Of a DNA stretch of 64,000 bases, positions 38,528-48,835 are shown piece after piece. Numbering within the stretch: position 1 is the stretch's first letter; every line of letters starts with the position of its first letter. Source of the stretch: Shewanella psychromarinicola (GTDB taxonomy: Bacteria; Pseudomonadota; Gammaproteobacteria; Enterobacterales; Shewanellaceae). A model generated the notes under the pieces. It was not told the origin of the DNA. It worked only from the letters and a program-made list of their open reading frames with translations, and searched no databases. The position numbers and the translations under genes are program-made. The stretch spans positions 496,001-560,000 of the forward strand of contig NZ_CP034073.1 of assembly GCF_003855155.1 (NCBI RefSeq). The letters are read 5' to 3'.

Positions 38528-41155
38528 ATGGATACGGATACGGATATAAGTCACACAAAAACATCCTCAAGTGTTGAGCACCTACAAAAAAGGATTGCTC
38601 GCTTGAGAGGTCTGGCTAAAAAATATAAACGTTCCGAAATTATCCAAAATGCCCTCCTTGGTATTTCCAATATTGCGACGCAAGTAGCATCACTTGATGA
38701 TTTTTACCAACGGGTGCATTTAAATTTACAACAACTTATTCCTGCAGAAAACTTTTTTATTGCATCGCAAGATCCCAAAACGGGATTGACCAGTTTACCT
38801 TTTTTTGCCGACCAACAAGATTCTCACCCCACAGAGCTCTATCCAGACCAAGAAATATCAGCGTTGCTTAATAGTGGCCTAACGGGTTATGTGCTTCGTA
38901 ATGGTGAACCTTTATTATGTGACGATAATAAGTTTAATCAATTAATCGCCAGTGGCGACATTAAAAGCCTTGGATCGCCGTGCCATCAATGGCTCGGCGT
39001 ACCCATCAAAAACCAAGATGTTGTCAGTGGCGTACTCGTAGTACAAAGTTATAACGAAGCCAATACCTATGGTGAACTTGAATTAGAACTAATGGGTTTT
39101 ATATGTCACCATATTTCCGGCGTCATGGAGCGACTTCAACATCATCAACAACTTGAACAAGCCATTGTTGAACGGACCAAGGAACTCAGCCAAGCTTATG
39201 AAAAGGTTAAAATCGAAGTTAAAGAAAGGGTAAAAGCAGAAAAACTTCAACGAACGCTATTTGAAATAGCCGACCTGTCTGCATCAAATGTGCTGCAACA
39301 AGATTTTTACCCTCGTCTTCATAATATTATTAGCCAGTTAATCCCTGCACATAATTGCTTTATCTCACTGATTAACGATAATAATACGTTGTCGTTCCCG
39401 TTTTACGTGTCACAAATGGCAGCCGAATATCCCGCATCTCGCCCAATGCAGGATGGATTGACCGAGTACATTCTTGATCATAAGTTACCTCAGTTGTTAT
39501 CCGCCAAAGATATTGCCCAAATGGTCGATAGAGGTGAAATCTATGCAAAATCACCAGAATTAAACAAAACCAATAGAATGCATCAATGGATAGGTATTCC
39601 ATTGATCATTAATGGTGATATCGCGGGCGCGTTAACCATTTATAGCTTAGATGACGACCATATTTATCAATTGAAAGATTTAGAGCTACTGACATTTGTT
39701 TCCCAACACATGGCCAATGCTATTGAGCGTAAATTGGCGACTGAGTCGCTGAAAAATAGCCATGAGCAGTTAGAGGATAAAGTGGTTAAACGCACTCAAG
39801 CACTCGCTGAACTCAACAATAATCTTCAACAAGAGATAAATCAGCGCCGCAAAATTGAAGATCAACTGCTGCACGACGCGCAACATGATGGGCTGACGGG
39901 TTTACCTAATCGCAGCTATTTAATAGAGCGATTGTCACAAGCATTAAAACACTTGCGCCGTCATGGCTTAGATCAGTTTGCATTGTTATTTATCGATCTT
40001 GATAGATTTAAAGTGATCAATGATTCTTTTGGTCACTTAGAAGGCGATCGATTTTTAATTGAAACTGCGCAACGCATAAAGTCATGTATTCGCGACAACG
40101 ATACTCTGGCACGAATGGGGGGAGATGAATTTGTCATCTTGCTTGACTCAATTAATGCTACTGAAGACGCTGTCGAAGTCTGCGAGCGTATTTTACAGAC
40201 ATTATCAATGCCCTATCAGCTAGCCAAACAAGAATTTATTTCTGGTGCCAGTATCGGGGTTGCATTTAGCGGGCGTAATAAATTGGTTACCAGTGAATCG
40301 CTGCTGCGTGATGCTGACGCCGCTATGTATCAAGCTAAAGCCAATGGCAAAGGCTGTTTCGTCATTTTTGATGACAAGCTCAGCGCTCAATCTCAGCAAC
40401 AACATGCATTAGAAATTGATTTTAAGAAGGCTCTCGACCAGCAAGAGTTTCAGATACGCTACGTTGAAGTGGTCGACTTTACCACAGGTGAAATTATTGC
40501 TATCGAACCACAAGTTGAGTGGCATCACCCAGAACAGGGCATCATTGAACACGTAAAAATGAAACACTTAGCGGTACAATATCAACTAACGCTTAATTTA
40601 GATGGTTATATGTTTGCCCATTTAAACGATCAGTTTCAGTCGCTCAAACAACAATATGGTGCCGATGTTCATTTTCATTTATCGATTTGCAGCCAACACA
40701 TTAAAAATAAATTTGTATTACGCAACCTTAAAAACACTATCAAAAACAGCAATATCGATTTAAGTAAGTTAATGTTGTTTTTCAACGAAAAAGCCTTAGT
40801 TCAAGACACTGAAAATCATATTAACGGTTTTGAGATCATCTCACAGTTAGGCGTGCTAATTGGCATTGATGGCTATGGTACAGGTTACAGCTCTCTAAGT
40901 TGTCTCAGCTTTTTACCCATTCAAGCATTGAAATTGGATGAAGACATTAGTAAACACTTACTTAATGATAAACAATTACAGTTAGTCAGGGCTTACCAAC
41001 TCACCGCTGCAACCCTTCAGTTTGATATGTATGCTACTACCGTAGACACCCAGCAACAGGTTAGACAATTTTTAGCCTTGGGTTATGTCCGCGGACAAGG
41101 TCGTGCATTAAGTAAGTTATTTTGTGAAAAAAAGCCCTATATATCTTGTGCATGA
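38528..41155 (+). CDS. GAF-GAF-GGDEF protein with degenerate EAL domain, probable diguanylate cyclase
   Basis: An 875-residue soluble signalling protein. Order: short N-terminus, GAF 1 (~50-200), coiled coil (~205-240), GAF 2 (~245-400), coiled coil (~410-450), a GGDEF domain with intact active site G531-G-D-E-F535 and the FIDLDRFKVINDSFGH motif, then an EAL-like domain (~620-860). The EAL signature reads IEPQ (E660) and the usual DDFGTGYSS is DGYGTGYSS, so phosphodiesterase activity is unlikely. No membrane segment was seen. AAGGA precedes the ATG. It lies close to the c-di-GMP receptor bpfD, but a functional link is only a guess. It is convergent with rep, 18 bp apart. Confidence 0.88.
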   Translation: MDTDTDISHTKTSSSVEHLQKRIARLRGLAKKYKRSEIIQNALLGISNIATQVASLDDFYQRVHLNLQQLIPAENFFIASQDPKTGLTSLPFFADQQDSHPTELYPDQEISALLNSGLTGYVLRNGEPLLCDDNKFNQLIASGDIKSLGSPCHQWLGVPIKNQDVVSGVLVVQSYNEANTYGELELELMGFICHHISGVMERLQHHQQLEQAIVERTKELSQAYEKVKIEVKERVKAEKLQRTLFEIADLSASNVLQQDFYPRLHNIISQLIPAHNCFISLINDNNTLSFPFYVSQMAAEYPASRPMQDGLTEYILDHKLPQLLSAKDIAQMVDRGEIYAKSPELNKTNRMHQWIGIPLIINGDIAGALTIYSLDDDHIYQLKDLELLTFVSQHMANAIERKLATESLKNSHEQLEDKVVKRTQALAELNNNLQQEINQRRKIEDQLLHDAQHDGLTGLPNRSYLIERLSQALKHLRRHGLDQFALLFIDLDRFKVINDSFGHLEGDRFLIETAQRIKSCIRDNDTLARMGGDEFVILLDSINATEDAVEVCERILQTLSMPYQLAKQEFISGASIGVAFSGRNKLVTSESLLRDADAAMYQAKANGKGCFVIFDDKLSAQSQQQHALEIDFKKALDQQEFQIRYVEVVDFTTGEIIAIEPQVEWHHPEQGIIEHVKMKHLAVQYQLTLNLDGYMFAHLNDQFQSLKQQYGADVHFHLSICSQHIKNKFVLRNLKNTIKNSNIDLSKLMLFFNEKALVQDTENHINGFEIISQLGVLIGIDGYGTGYSSLSCLSFLPIQALKLDEDISKHLLNDKQLQLVRAYQLTAATLQFDMYATTVDTQQQVRQFLALGYVRGQGRALSKLFCEKKPYISCA

Positions 41156-41173
41156 TCAATAAGCCAAACGGGT

Positions 41174-43192
41174 TCATGACTCTTTTTTAAACATGTCGCG
41201 TAAATTGGCAATATGACTTTTGCCGGTTTCCACCCGTTGTTGTTCAGTTTGCACCGGTTTGCGGTTTTCCCAAATGAGGTCATCTTGCGGTAACTCAAGT
41301 AAAAAACGACTGGGTTCGCAACGAATCGTTTCACCAAATTGACGTCGCTCACGGCATATCACAAACCATAATTCACGTTGTGCACGGGTTATCCCCACAT
41401 AAGCCAGTCGACGTTCTTCATCGACATTTTCCTCATCAATACTCGATTGATGTGGCAAGATCCTTTCTTCAACTCCCACCATAAATACAAAAGGATATTC
41501 CAGTCCTTTAGAGGCATGTAAGGTCATTAACTGAACTTGATCGCCACCTTCATCCTCACTGTTACGTTCCATCATATCGCGCAGCGTTAATCGAGTGACC
41601 ACTTCGGGCAACGTCATCGGTTCATCTAACTCATCACCTTCGAGCATTTCGGTAACCCAACGATACAATTCAGAAATGTTCTTCATGCGCATTTCAGCCG
41701 CTTTGGCACTGGTACTGGTCTCGTATAGGTAATCTTCGTAATTTATTTTACGGATCAATTGTTTAATCGCCTCAACAGGCTCGCCACGTGTTGCAACCTC
41801 TCCAGTATCAACAATAAACGTTCCAAACTGATACAAAGAGTTAACCGCCGCAGGCGCTAGATGATGGTTGAGCTCAACATCAAAAATCGCTTCAAATAAC
41901 GAGATATGTTTTTGATTGGCAAAATGACCTAAACGCTCCAGTGTCGCAGGACCGATACCACGCTTGGGTAAGTTAACCACCCGCAAAAAGGCATTATCAT
42001 CATCAGGGTTCACCACTAAACGCAAATACCCCATAATATCTTTAATTTCTGCACGAGAAAAAAAGGATTTACCACCACTAATCTTATAAGGAATACGGTT
42101 GGTAATGAGTGCCCGTTCAAGTAAACGAGACTGATGATTACCTCGGTATAAAATGGCGTAATCACCAAACTTGGTCCGCCCAACAAACTTATGCCGAATA
42201 ATCTCCGCCACCACTCGTTCAGCTTCTTGTTCTTCGTTAGCGGCAATTAATATTCTTATCGGTTCACCATAAGCTAACTCACTAAATAACGCCTTGTCGT
42301 ACACATGAGGGTTATTGGCAATCAAAATATTGGCGGCACGTAAAATACGTTGGCTGGAACGATAGTTTTGCTCTAATTTAATCAGTTTAAGCCTTGGATA
42401 GTCGGTCCCTAACAACACTAAATTTTGTGGTTTCGCGCCGCGCCAAGAATAAATAGACTGATCATCATCGCCCACCACAGTAAAACGTGAGCGTTCACCC
42501 ACCAAGAGTTTCACTAATTCATATTGGCTGGTATTGGTATCTTGATATTCATCCACCAGCAAATATTGAATTTTAGTCTGCCAACGAGTGCGCACTTCTT
42601 CATTCATACGCAACAATAACGTTGGAATTAAGATCAGATCATCAAAATCGAGCGCATTATAAGATTTCATATGCTGAGCATACCGTTGGTACAACATGGC
42701 AAATAACTGGCTTTGCTCATCTTTTGCCATATTTTTCGCTTGCTGAGGGATCACTAATCCCCCCTTCCAATTTGATATCGCTGATGCCAAAGATTTGATT
42801 AGGTCTTTATCTTCATCTAATTCATCTTCAGTCAGTTCTTTTAATAAGGCGAAGGTATCTTGGTCATCAAACAAAGAAAAACCGGCCTTAAGCCCAAGCA
42901 CTTTATGCTCGCGCTTAATAATTTCGAGTCCTAAGGTGTGAAAGGTTGAGATCCATAATCCACGGGCATCTTTTCGACCCATAGACTGAGCCACACGCTC
43001 TTTCATTTCACGAGCGGCTTTATTGGTAAAGGTGACGGCGGCAATATTGCGGGCTTTATAGCCACATTTTTCGACTAAGTAAGCAATTTTATTAATGATC
43101 ACCCGTGTTTTACCACTCCCCGCGCCCGCGAGCACTAAGCATGGACCCGATACATAATGTACGGCTTCATTTTGCCCTGGATTGAGTTTCAT
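41174..43192 (-). CDS. rep: ATP-dependent DNA helicase Rep
   Basis: Superfamily 1A 3'-5' helicase that clears proteins ahead of the replisome. The 672-residue product is nearly the same length as E. coli Rep (673) and starts [18 protein letters not shown]. Walker A is LAGAGSGKT near 22-30, followed by [24 protein letters not shown], Walker [26 protein letters not shown] and [12 protein letters not shown]. The C-terminus is short, as in Rep rather than UvrD. It has its own promoter region divergent from ubiK. Confidence 0.96.
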   Translation of the reverse strand: MKLNPGQNEAVHYVSGPCLVLAGAGSGKTRVIINKIAYLVEKCGYKARNIAAVTFTNKAAREMKERVAQSMGRKDARGLWISTFHTLGLEIIKREHKVLGLKAGFSLFDDQDTFALLKELTEDELDEDKDLIKSLASAISNWKGGLVIPQQAKNMAKDEQSQLFAMLYQRYAQHMKSYNALDFDDLILIPTLLLRMNEEVRTRWQTKIQYLLVDEYQDTNTSQYELVKLLVGERSRFTVVGDDDQSIYSWRGAKPQNLVLLGTDYPRLKLIKLEQNYRSSQRILRAANILIANNPHVYDKALFSELAYGEPIRILIAANEEQEAERVVAEIIRHKFVGRTKFGDYAILYRGNHQSRLLERALITNRIPYKISGGKSFFSRAEIKDIMGYLRLVVNPDDDNAFLRVVNLPKRGIGPATLERLGHFANQKHISLFEAIFDVELNHHLAPAAVNSLYQFGTFIVDTGEVATRGEPVEAIKQLIRKINYEDYLYETSTSAKAAEMRMKNISELYRWVTEMLEGDELDEPMTLPEVVTRLTLRDMMERNSEDEGGDQVQLMTLHASKGLEYPFVFMVGVEERILPHQSSIDEENVDEERRLAYVGITRAQRELWFVICRERRQFGETIRCEPSRFLLELPQDDLIWENRKPVQTEQQRVETGKSHIANLRDMFKKES

Positions 43193-43278
43193 TAATCATT
43201 ACACCTTACTTAACCTTAAACGAAGACGGATCATAGCAGAATCACCTCGCGACGGTTAACGAAAATCACAGTTAGGTT

Positions 43279-43306
43279 TTGGAAAATCGCCGACCTCGGT
43301 TACAAT
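43279..43306 (+). promoter_or_regulatory. Candidate ubiK promoter
   Basis: TTGGAA (43279-43284) and TACAAT (43301-43306) with a 16-bp spacer lie 28 bp upstream of the ubiK ATG. Moderate match only. Confidence 0.4.
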
Positions 43307-43334
43307 TGAATCAATATATCAGTAGGGAATAATT

Positions 43335-43583
43335 ATGATTAATCCAAAGAAAATAGAAGAGCTCGCTAAACAGCTTAGTGACAATCTACCTAACGGCGTA
43401 AAGCAATTTGCTGGGGAATTTGAAGAACGCAGTAAACAAATACTTCAAAACCAACTGATGAAATTGGATGTGGTTTCCCGTGAAGAGTTTGAAGTGCAGC
43501 AGCACGTGTTACTTAAAACCCGTGAAAAGCTTGAAGCATTACAAGCACAAGTGAATGAGTTAGAAAAAAAGTTAGCTGACTAG
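43335..43583 (+). CDS. ubiK: Ubiquinone biosynthesis accessory factor UbiK (YqiC, BMFP family)
   Basis: A small 82-residue protein: an amphipathic N-terminal helix (KIEELAKQLSDNLPNGVKQF) followed by a C-terminal coiled coil (LLKTREKLEALQAQVNELEKKLAD), the BMFP arrangement. UbiK helps UbiJ in the soluble Ubi complex for ubiquinone synthesis in aerobic conditions. It is monocistronic, with AGTAGGGAA upstream of the ATG and a bidirectional terminator after it. Confidence 0.93.
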   Translation: MINPKKIEELAKQLSDNLPNGVKQFAGEFEERSKQILQNQLMKLDVVSREEFEVQQHVLLKTREKLEALQAQVNELEKKLAD

Positions 43584-43610
43584 CGACTAATTTCTTTTCT
43601 AACAGGCATA

Positions 43611-43640
43611 AAAAATGACGCTCTAAAGCGTCATTTTTAT
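43611..43640. terminator. Bidirectional terminator between ubiK and the class V aminotransferase
   Basis: AAATGACGCT / AGCGTCATTT (43613-43622 and 43627-43636), 4-nt loop, with A-run before and T-run after, so it can serve both convergent genes. Confidence 0.88.
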
Positions 43641-43660
43641 GATTACGCAAAACTGATGTT

Positions 43661-44797
43661 TTATTTTAGCGACTCTTCTAATGCACGTAAGCAAAGGGCG
43701 ACGTTTTCACGACGAGCACTAAAGCCCATCAAGCCGATACGCCATGCTTTACCCGCTAATGCCCCTAAACCTGCGCCAATTTCTAAATTATATTCTTCCA
43801 ATAAATGCTTACGCACTGCAGCGTCATCAACACCCTCTGGAATATACACAGTATTGAGTTGGGGTAAACGTGACGACTCTTCAACCACAAATTTAAAACC
43901 AAGTTGGGTTAGTCCATCACGTAATAATAGGTGCATTTTACGGTGTCTTGCCCACGCATTTTCAAGCCCTTCATTGGCGAGCAAACGTAAAGACTCATGG
44001 AGCGCGTATAAGGCATTCACTGGCGCTGTGTGATGATAACTGCGCTTAGCACCAGCACTATTACCCCAATAACCCATGACTAAAGTTTGATCTAAGAACC
44101 AACTTTGCACTTGGGTAGTACGGGCTTTTAGTTTCGCCACCGCTTTAGGAGAAAATGACACTGGTGATAAACCGGGTACACAAGATAAGCATTTTTGGCT
44201 GCCAGAATAAATCGCATCAATGCCCCACTCATCCACTAGCAATTCAACACCGCCAAGTGACGTCACCGCATCGACAATGCTGATACAGTCATGCAATTGC
44301 GCCAAAGTACACAAGGTTTTGGCATCCGATAATGCCCCGGTTGATGTTTCAGCATGCACAAAGGCTAAAAATTTGGCATCGGGATGCGCCACAAGTGCGG
44401 TTTCAACTTTATCTGGGCATACTGGTTCACCCCATTCATTGTCGACCACAACGGCTATACCGCCAACGCGCTCAACGTTTTGGCGCATACGTTCACCAAA
44501 CACCCCATTGCGACACACAATCACCTTTTCGCCAGGCTCAACTAAGTTAACAAAGCAGGTTTCCATACCAGCACTGCCTGGCGCCGATACCGCTAAGGTC
44601 ATTTCGTTTTTGGTTTGAAAAGCATATTGAATTAAGCTTTTTAATTCATCCATCATGCCGACAAAAAGTGGGTCAAGGTGACCGATAGTCGGTCGTGATT
44701 GGGCCGCAAGCACTTCGGGATACACATCAGATGGGCCAGGGCCCATTAGAATTCGGCGCGGTGGCATAAAAGCTGGAATTGTTGGCACGGGTAACAT
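43661..44797 (-). CDS. PLP-dependent class V aminotransferase (alanine/serine-glyoxylate type)
   Basis: A 378-residue fold-type I transaminase. Visible are the N-terminal RRILMGPGPSDVYPEVL, GSAGMETCFVNL, the PLP-phosphate region VHAETSTGAL, IVDAVTSLGG with the PLP-binding Asp, the Schiff-base Lys in YSGSQKCLSCVPGLSP, and the C-terminal WRIGLMGFSARRENV. These features match alanine-glyoxylate or serine-pyruvate/glyoxylate enzymes; the exact substrate cannot be told. ATG at 44797 with AAGGAG at good spacing is preferred over a TTG one codon earlier. It follows the ilv operon on the same strand, 233 bp downstream of ilvA, but has its own upstream inverted repeat, so cotranscription is doubtful. 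Confidence 0.88.
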   Translation of the reverse strand: MLPVPTIPAFMPPRRILMGPGPSDVYPEVLAAQSRPTIGHLDPLFVGMMDELKSLIQYAFQTKNEMTLAVSAPGSAGMETCFVNLVEPGEKVIVCRNGVFGERMRQNVERVGGIAVVVDNEWGEPVCPDKVETALVAHPDAKFLAFVHAETSTGALSDAKTLCTLAQLHDCISIVDAVTSLGGVELLVDEWGIDAIYSGSQKCLSCVPGLSPVSFSPKAVAKLKARTTQVQSWFLDQTLVMGYWGNSAGAKRSYHHTAPVNALYALHESLRLLANEGLENAWARHRKMHLLLRDGLTQLGFKFVVEESSRLPQLNTVYIPEGVDDAAVRKHLLEEYNLEIGAGLGALAGKAWRIGLMGFSARRENVALCLRALEESLK

Positions 44798-44830
44798 CAA
44801 TGTCTCCTTAAAATGAGGTCGAATACGCTA

Positions 44831-44860
44831 AATACTAATTACATTAATACGATTAGTATT
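44831..44860 (-). promoter_or_regulatory. Inverted repeat upstream of the class V aminotransferase
   Basis: AATACTAAT (44831-44839) and ATTAGTATT (44852-44860) are perfect 9-bp inverted arms, 34 bp upstream of the start codon. A regulator operator is the simplest reading; no regulator gene is adjacent. Confidence 0.5.
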
Positions 44861-45030
44861 ACTAGCATATGGAAAAATTTACCCTACATATAAAGCAACC
44901 CCAATGACATGATGCCGCGACGGCATCGTATATTGGCGATTTGGAACACAGCCACGAATATTTTTTCGTTTTAGGCGCACTGACAATACCACATTGAGGC
45001 ACTAAATCACCTCCGGAGGGTATTTTAACA

Positions 45031-46605
45031 TCAATTACCGCTTCGCTTAGCGCTATTCAAAAATAACTGATATGCCGGACTGTGGGTTTCTTCTTGATAA
45101 ACGAAACCTAAGTCTGTTAAAAACTGGGCAAACGCCACACCGTCTTTCTCCGGTACTTCAAAGCCGGCTAACACTCGGCCAAAGGCTGCGCCATGGTTAC
45201 GATAATGAAATAAACTGATATTCCACTTGCTCTGTAAGGTGGTTAAAAACTTCAACAACGCCCCGGGATGTTCAGGAAACTCAAAGCTAAACAAGCGCTC
45301 TTCTAGCGGTTCAAGCGGATGACCACCGACCATATAACGCACATGCAATTTAGCGGTTTCATCTTGGGATAAATCTTGAACTTCAAATCCTTCCAATTCA
45401 AGTTTAGCGATAATCTCGCTTAGCTCTGCTTGGCCACCCGTAAGACGAATACCGGCAAACACCACTGCAATGTCGCGGCTACTAAAGCGATAGTTAAACT
45501 CGGTCATCACCCGTTTATCGAGTAACTGACAAAAGCGTAAAAAACTGCCTGGCTTTTCAGGGATTTTCACCGCTAACACCGCTTCTTTTTGCTCAGCTAA
45601 TTCGCAGCGTTCAGACACATAACGTAAGCTATGAAAATTGACGTTTGCGCCACTCAAGATAGCCGCCACTTTTTTCGGTGCATCAACCGCATCGCCTTGT
45701 TGCGCCATGTATTTTTTAAGCCCCGCAATCGACAAGGCTCCGGCGGGTTCAGCTATTGCACGAGTATCTTCAAAAATATCTTTTACCGCCGCGCAAATTT
45801 CATCGGAAGTAACGGTAACCACCTCATCAACGTATTCACGCGCTAAGCGAAATGGCTCAGTACCAATCCGTTTAACCGCAACGCCATCAGCAAATAACCC
45901 CACTTGAGCCAATGTTACCGGTTCATCGGCTTCTAATGCCGCCTTTAAGCACGCCGCATCTTCTGGTTCAACCCCAATGATCCTCACTTGTGGCATCACC
46001 GCTTTATAATAGGCCGCAATACCGGCGATTAATCCACCACCGCCAACAGGCACAAACACGATTTCAATATCCCGTTGTTGTTGTACCATTTCTTGGGCAA
46101 TGGTGCCTTGACCAGCAATCACCGCTTCATCATCAAACGGGGCGATATAAACACGCCCTTCTGTTGCCGACAGATTTTTAGCATACTCATTGGCTTGATC
46201 AAACGCTTGCCCATGTAGCACTACATTGCCACCTAAGCGTTTCACTGCATCAATTTTAATATCAGGCGTAGTACTTGGCATCACAATAACGGCGTTAATA
46301 CCGCGGCAGGCGGCAGACATCGCCACACCTTGAGCGTGGTTACCCGCAGACGCACACACCACGCCTTTATCACATTCATCTTGAGTTAACGCTGCGATAC
46401 GATTGTAGGCACCGCGGATCTTAAACGAATGCACGGGTTGCATATCTTCACGCTTTAAATACACCTGACAACCAAAGCGAGCAGACAATTTATTCATGCT
46501 CGACAGTGGCGTCACTTTAGCGACATCATAAACAGACGACAGTAAAATTTTCTGCAAATAATAATGGGCTAAATCTAATTGAGTTTGAGACGCTAAAGCC
46601 AACAT
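45031..46605 (-). CDS. ilvA: Threonine ammonia-lyase (dehydratase), biosynthetic
   Basis: First step of isoleucine synthesis, threonine to 2-oxobutanoate, feedback-inhibited by isoleucine. The 524-residue product has the PLP Lys in HSFKIRGAYNR, the glycine-rich phosphate loop VPVGGGGLIAG, ASAGNHAQGVA, and two C-terminal ACT-like regulatory domains (~330-510), so it is the regulated biosynthetic form rather than the short catabolic one. ATG at 46605 with GGAGGGG upstream is chosen; the frame remains open further upstream inside ilvD. It starts one base after the ilvD stop. Confidence 0.95.
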   Translation of the reverse strand: MLALASQTQLDLAHYYLQKILLSSVYDVAKVTPLSSMNKLSARFGCQVYLKREDMQPVHSFKIRGAYNRIAALTQDECDKGVVCASAGNHAQGVAMSAACRGINAVIVMPSTTPDIKIDAVKRLGGNVVLHGQAFDQANEYAKNLSATEGRVYIAPFDDEAVIAGQGTIAQEMVQQQRDIEIVFVPVGGGGLIAGIAAYYKAVMPQVRIIGVEPEDAACLKAALEADEPVTLAQVGLFADGVAVKRIGTEPFRLAREYVDEVVTVTSDEICAAVKDIFEDTRAIAEPAGALSIAGLKKYMAQQGDAVDAPKKVAAILSGANVNFHSLRYVSERCELAEQKEAVLAVKIPEKPGSFLRFCQLLDKRVMTEFNYRFSSRDIAVVFAGIRLTGGQAELSEIIAKLELEGFEVQDLSQDETAKLHVRYMVGGHPLEPLEERLFSFEFPEHPGALLKFLTTLQSKWNISLFHYRNHGAAFGRVLAGFEVPEKDGVAFAQFLTDLGFVYQEETHSPAYQLFLNSAKRSGN

Positions 46606-46606
46606 A

Positions 46607-48466
46607 TTACCCCTCCAGCTTAGAACGATCACGAACAGCACCTTTATCAGCACTGGTCGCCAGTAATGCATAGGCTTTAAGTGCTAATGAAACATAACGC
46701 TCGCGAGAAACCGGTTTCCAACCTAACGGACCTTTGGCATCCATAGCATTGCGGCGACGAGTAATCTCTTCATCACGGACATTAAGTTGAATACTACGCT
46801 GAGGAATATCGATGGCAATTTGATCGCCATTTTCAATTAACGCAATAGTGCCACCTGACGCCGCTTCTGGTGATACATGGCCAATTGATAAACCTGAGGT
46901 GCCACCGGAAAAACGACCATCGGTGATTAATGCACATTTAGCGCCTAAACCACGCGATTTCAAATAAGTTGTTGGATAGAGCATTTCCTGCATACCTGGG
47001 CCGCCTTTTGGGCCTTCGTAGCGGATCACCACCACATCACCTTCAATCACTTCGCCGCCTAAAATGCCGGCTACTGCATCATCTTGGCTTTCATACACAC
47101 GGGCATTGCCAACAAAGGTTAAATTAGACTCATCCACCCCTGCTGTTTTCACAATACAACCATCAACGGCAACGTTACCTGACAATACGGCTAGGCCACC
47201 TTCTTGACTAAACGCAAACTCACGCGAACGAATACAGCCATGTTCGCGATCATCATCGACACTGTCCCAGCGACAATTTTGACTAAATGCTTTAGTGGTT
47301 GGAATACCTGCCGGGCCAGCACTAAAAAAGCGAATAATGTCAGGGTCACTAGTCTGTTTAATGTCGTACTTGGCTAACACTGATTTTAAATCGCCGCCAT
47401 CATCAGCGGCCACATGCGGCACATCGTTATGCAATAAACCCGCGCGGTCTAACTCACCTAAAATACCCATCACCCCACCAGCACGGTGGACATCTTCCAT
47501 ATGATATTGAGGCGTTGATGGCGCAACCTTACATAAATGAGGCACTAAGCGCGATATGCGGTCAATATCCGCCATGGTAAAGTCAATTTCGGCTTCTTGC
47601 GCCGCGGCCACTAAATGCAACACAGTATTAGATGACCCGCCCATAGCAACGTCTAATACCATGGCATTTTCAAACGATTTAAATGAGGCTATATTGCGCG
47701 GCAATGCTGTTTCATCGTCATGCTTGTAATAACGCTCAGCCAACTTCATTACACGGCGACCGGCTTCTAAAAATAATTCACGACGATCTTCATGAGTTGC
47801 CAGCATAGAGCCGTTACCTGGTAACGACAATCCCAGAGCTTCAGTCAAACAGTTCATTGAATTGGCGGTAAACATTCCCGAGCACGAACCACAAGTAGGG
47901 CATGCACTGCGCTCAATTTGCTTACTGTCTTCATCGCTGACATTGGTATCGGCTCCCGCTACCATCGCATCAACTAAATCAAGCTTAATAATTTGATCAG
48001 ATAACTTAGTTTTACCCGCTTCCATTGGACCGCCCGACACAAAGACTACCGGGATGTTTAACCGCAACGCCGCCATTAACATGCCAGGAGTAATTTTATC
48101 GCAGTTAGAAATACACACTAATGCATCAGCACAATGGGCATTGACCATGTATTCGACGCTATCGGCAATTAACTCACGTGACGGTAGACTGTACAACATG
48201 CCACCGTGACCCATAGCGATACCATCATCTACGGCAATGGTGTTGAACTCTTTGGCAATACCGCCCGCTTCTTCAATGGCGCCGGCAACTAATGACCCCA
48301 TGTTCTTTAAATGCACATGGCCAGGCACAAACTGAGTGAACGAATTGGCAATCGCGATAATGGGCTTACCAAAATCATTTTCTTTCACTCCAGTGGCACG
48401 CCATAGTGCGCGGGCGCCTGCCATGTTGCGGCCTTCGGTACTGGTTGCTGAACGTAATTTGGGCAT
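46607..48466 (-). CDS. ilvD: Dihydroxy-acid dehydratase
   Basis: Fe-S dehydratase common to valine, isoleucine and leucine synthesis. The 619-residue product has cluster-ligand Cys in [13 protein letters not shown] and [37 protein letters not shown], and [19 protein letters not shown] near the C-terminus. AAGGATATT precedes the ATG. A 111-bp spacer with repeated CTAACTAAAT motifs separates it from ilvM; it is nearly fused to ilvA. ilvE, which sits here in the E. coli operon, is missing from this cluster. Confidence 0.97.
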   Translation of the reverse strand: MPKLRSATSTEGRNMAGARALWRATGVKENDFGKPIIAIANSFTQFVPGHVHLKNMGSLVAGAIEEAGGIAKEFNTIAVDDGIAMGHGGMLYSLPSRELIADSVEYMVNAHCADALVCISNCDKITPGMLMAALRLNIPVVFVSGGPMEAGKTKLSDQIIKLDLVDAMVAGADTNVSDEDSKQIERSACPTCGSCSGMFTANSMNCLTEALGLSLPGNGSMLATHEDRRELFLEAGRRVMKLAERYYKHDDETALPRNIASFKSFENAMVLDVAMGGSSNTVLHLVAAAQEAEIDFTMADIDRISRLVPHLCKVAPSTPQYHMEDVHRAGGVMGILGELDRAGLLHNDVPHVAADDGGDLKSVLAKYDIKQTSDPDIIRFFSAGPAGIPTTKAFSQNCRWDSVDDDREHGCIRSREFAFSQEGGLAVLSGNVAVDGCIVKTAGVDESNLTFVGNARVYESQDDAVAGILGGEVIEGDVVVIRYEGPKGGPGMQEMLYPTTYLKSRGLGAKCALITDGRFSGGTSGLSIGHVSPEAASGGTIALIENGDQIAIDIPQRSIQLNVRDEEITRRRNAMDAKGPLGWKPVSRERYVSLALKAYALLATSADKGAVRDRSKLEG

Positions 48467-48577
48467 TACAAATATCCTTGTTTACTACAGTGCTCGTTAG
48501 CGGTTTTTCCAATAACGACTAAATAATCTCTAACTAAATAGTATCTAACTAAATCGTGCTTGGCTCAATCGTAAGCG

Positions 48578-48835
48578 CTAGCCGTTGGCGACCTTGTTTA
48601 ACGGTATCGCAGATAACACCTTACAATGAGTCACGTCGATTAATTTGTCTAACTGGGTACTCAGCAGTTCAATGGCACGTTCGGCCTCAACCCATAAGTC
48701 TACTGCCATGCTGGCATCGTCATTGATACGCACTTGCATTTGGGTGACTGTAAACCCACGATGGCGAGTAACACGTAGTAGGCGTTCAAGCACTTCAGGG
48801 CAATGTTGAACGGTTATTTCTAATGCATGCATCAT
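48578..48835 (-). CDS. ilvM: Acetolactate synthase II small (regulatory) subunit
   Basis: An 85-residue ACT-domain subunit that pairs with IlvG. Visible are [33 protein letters not shown] and [13 protein letters not shown]. There are two consecutive ATG codons (48835 and 48832), the first overlapping the ilvG TGA, so the genes are translationally coupled. Confidence 0.93.
   Translation of the reverse strand: MMHALEITVQHCPEVLERLLRVTRHRGFTVTQMQVRINDDASMAVDLWVEAERAIELLSTQLDKLIDVTHCKVLSAIPLNKVANG

Noticed and set aside
45008..45028. Terminator after ilvA at the ACCTCCGGAGGGT palindrome
   Set aside because: The stem is short with no proper loop and lacks a T-run on the minus strand, so it is not supported as a terminator.
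46606..46671. Upstream-extended start of ilvA at 46671
   Set aside because: The extra 22 residues overlap the ilvD coding end and are not family-like; ATG at 46605 has GGAGGGG.
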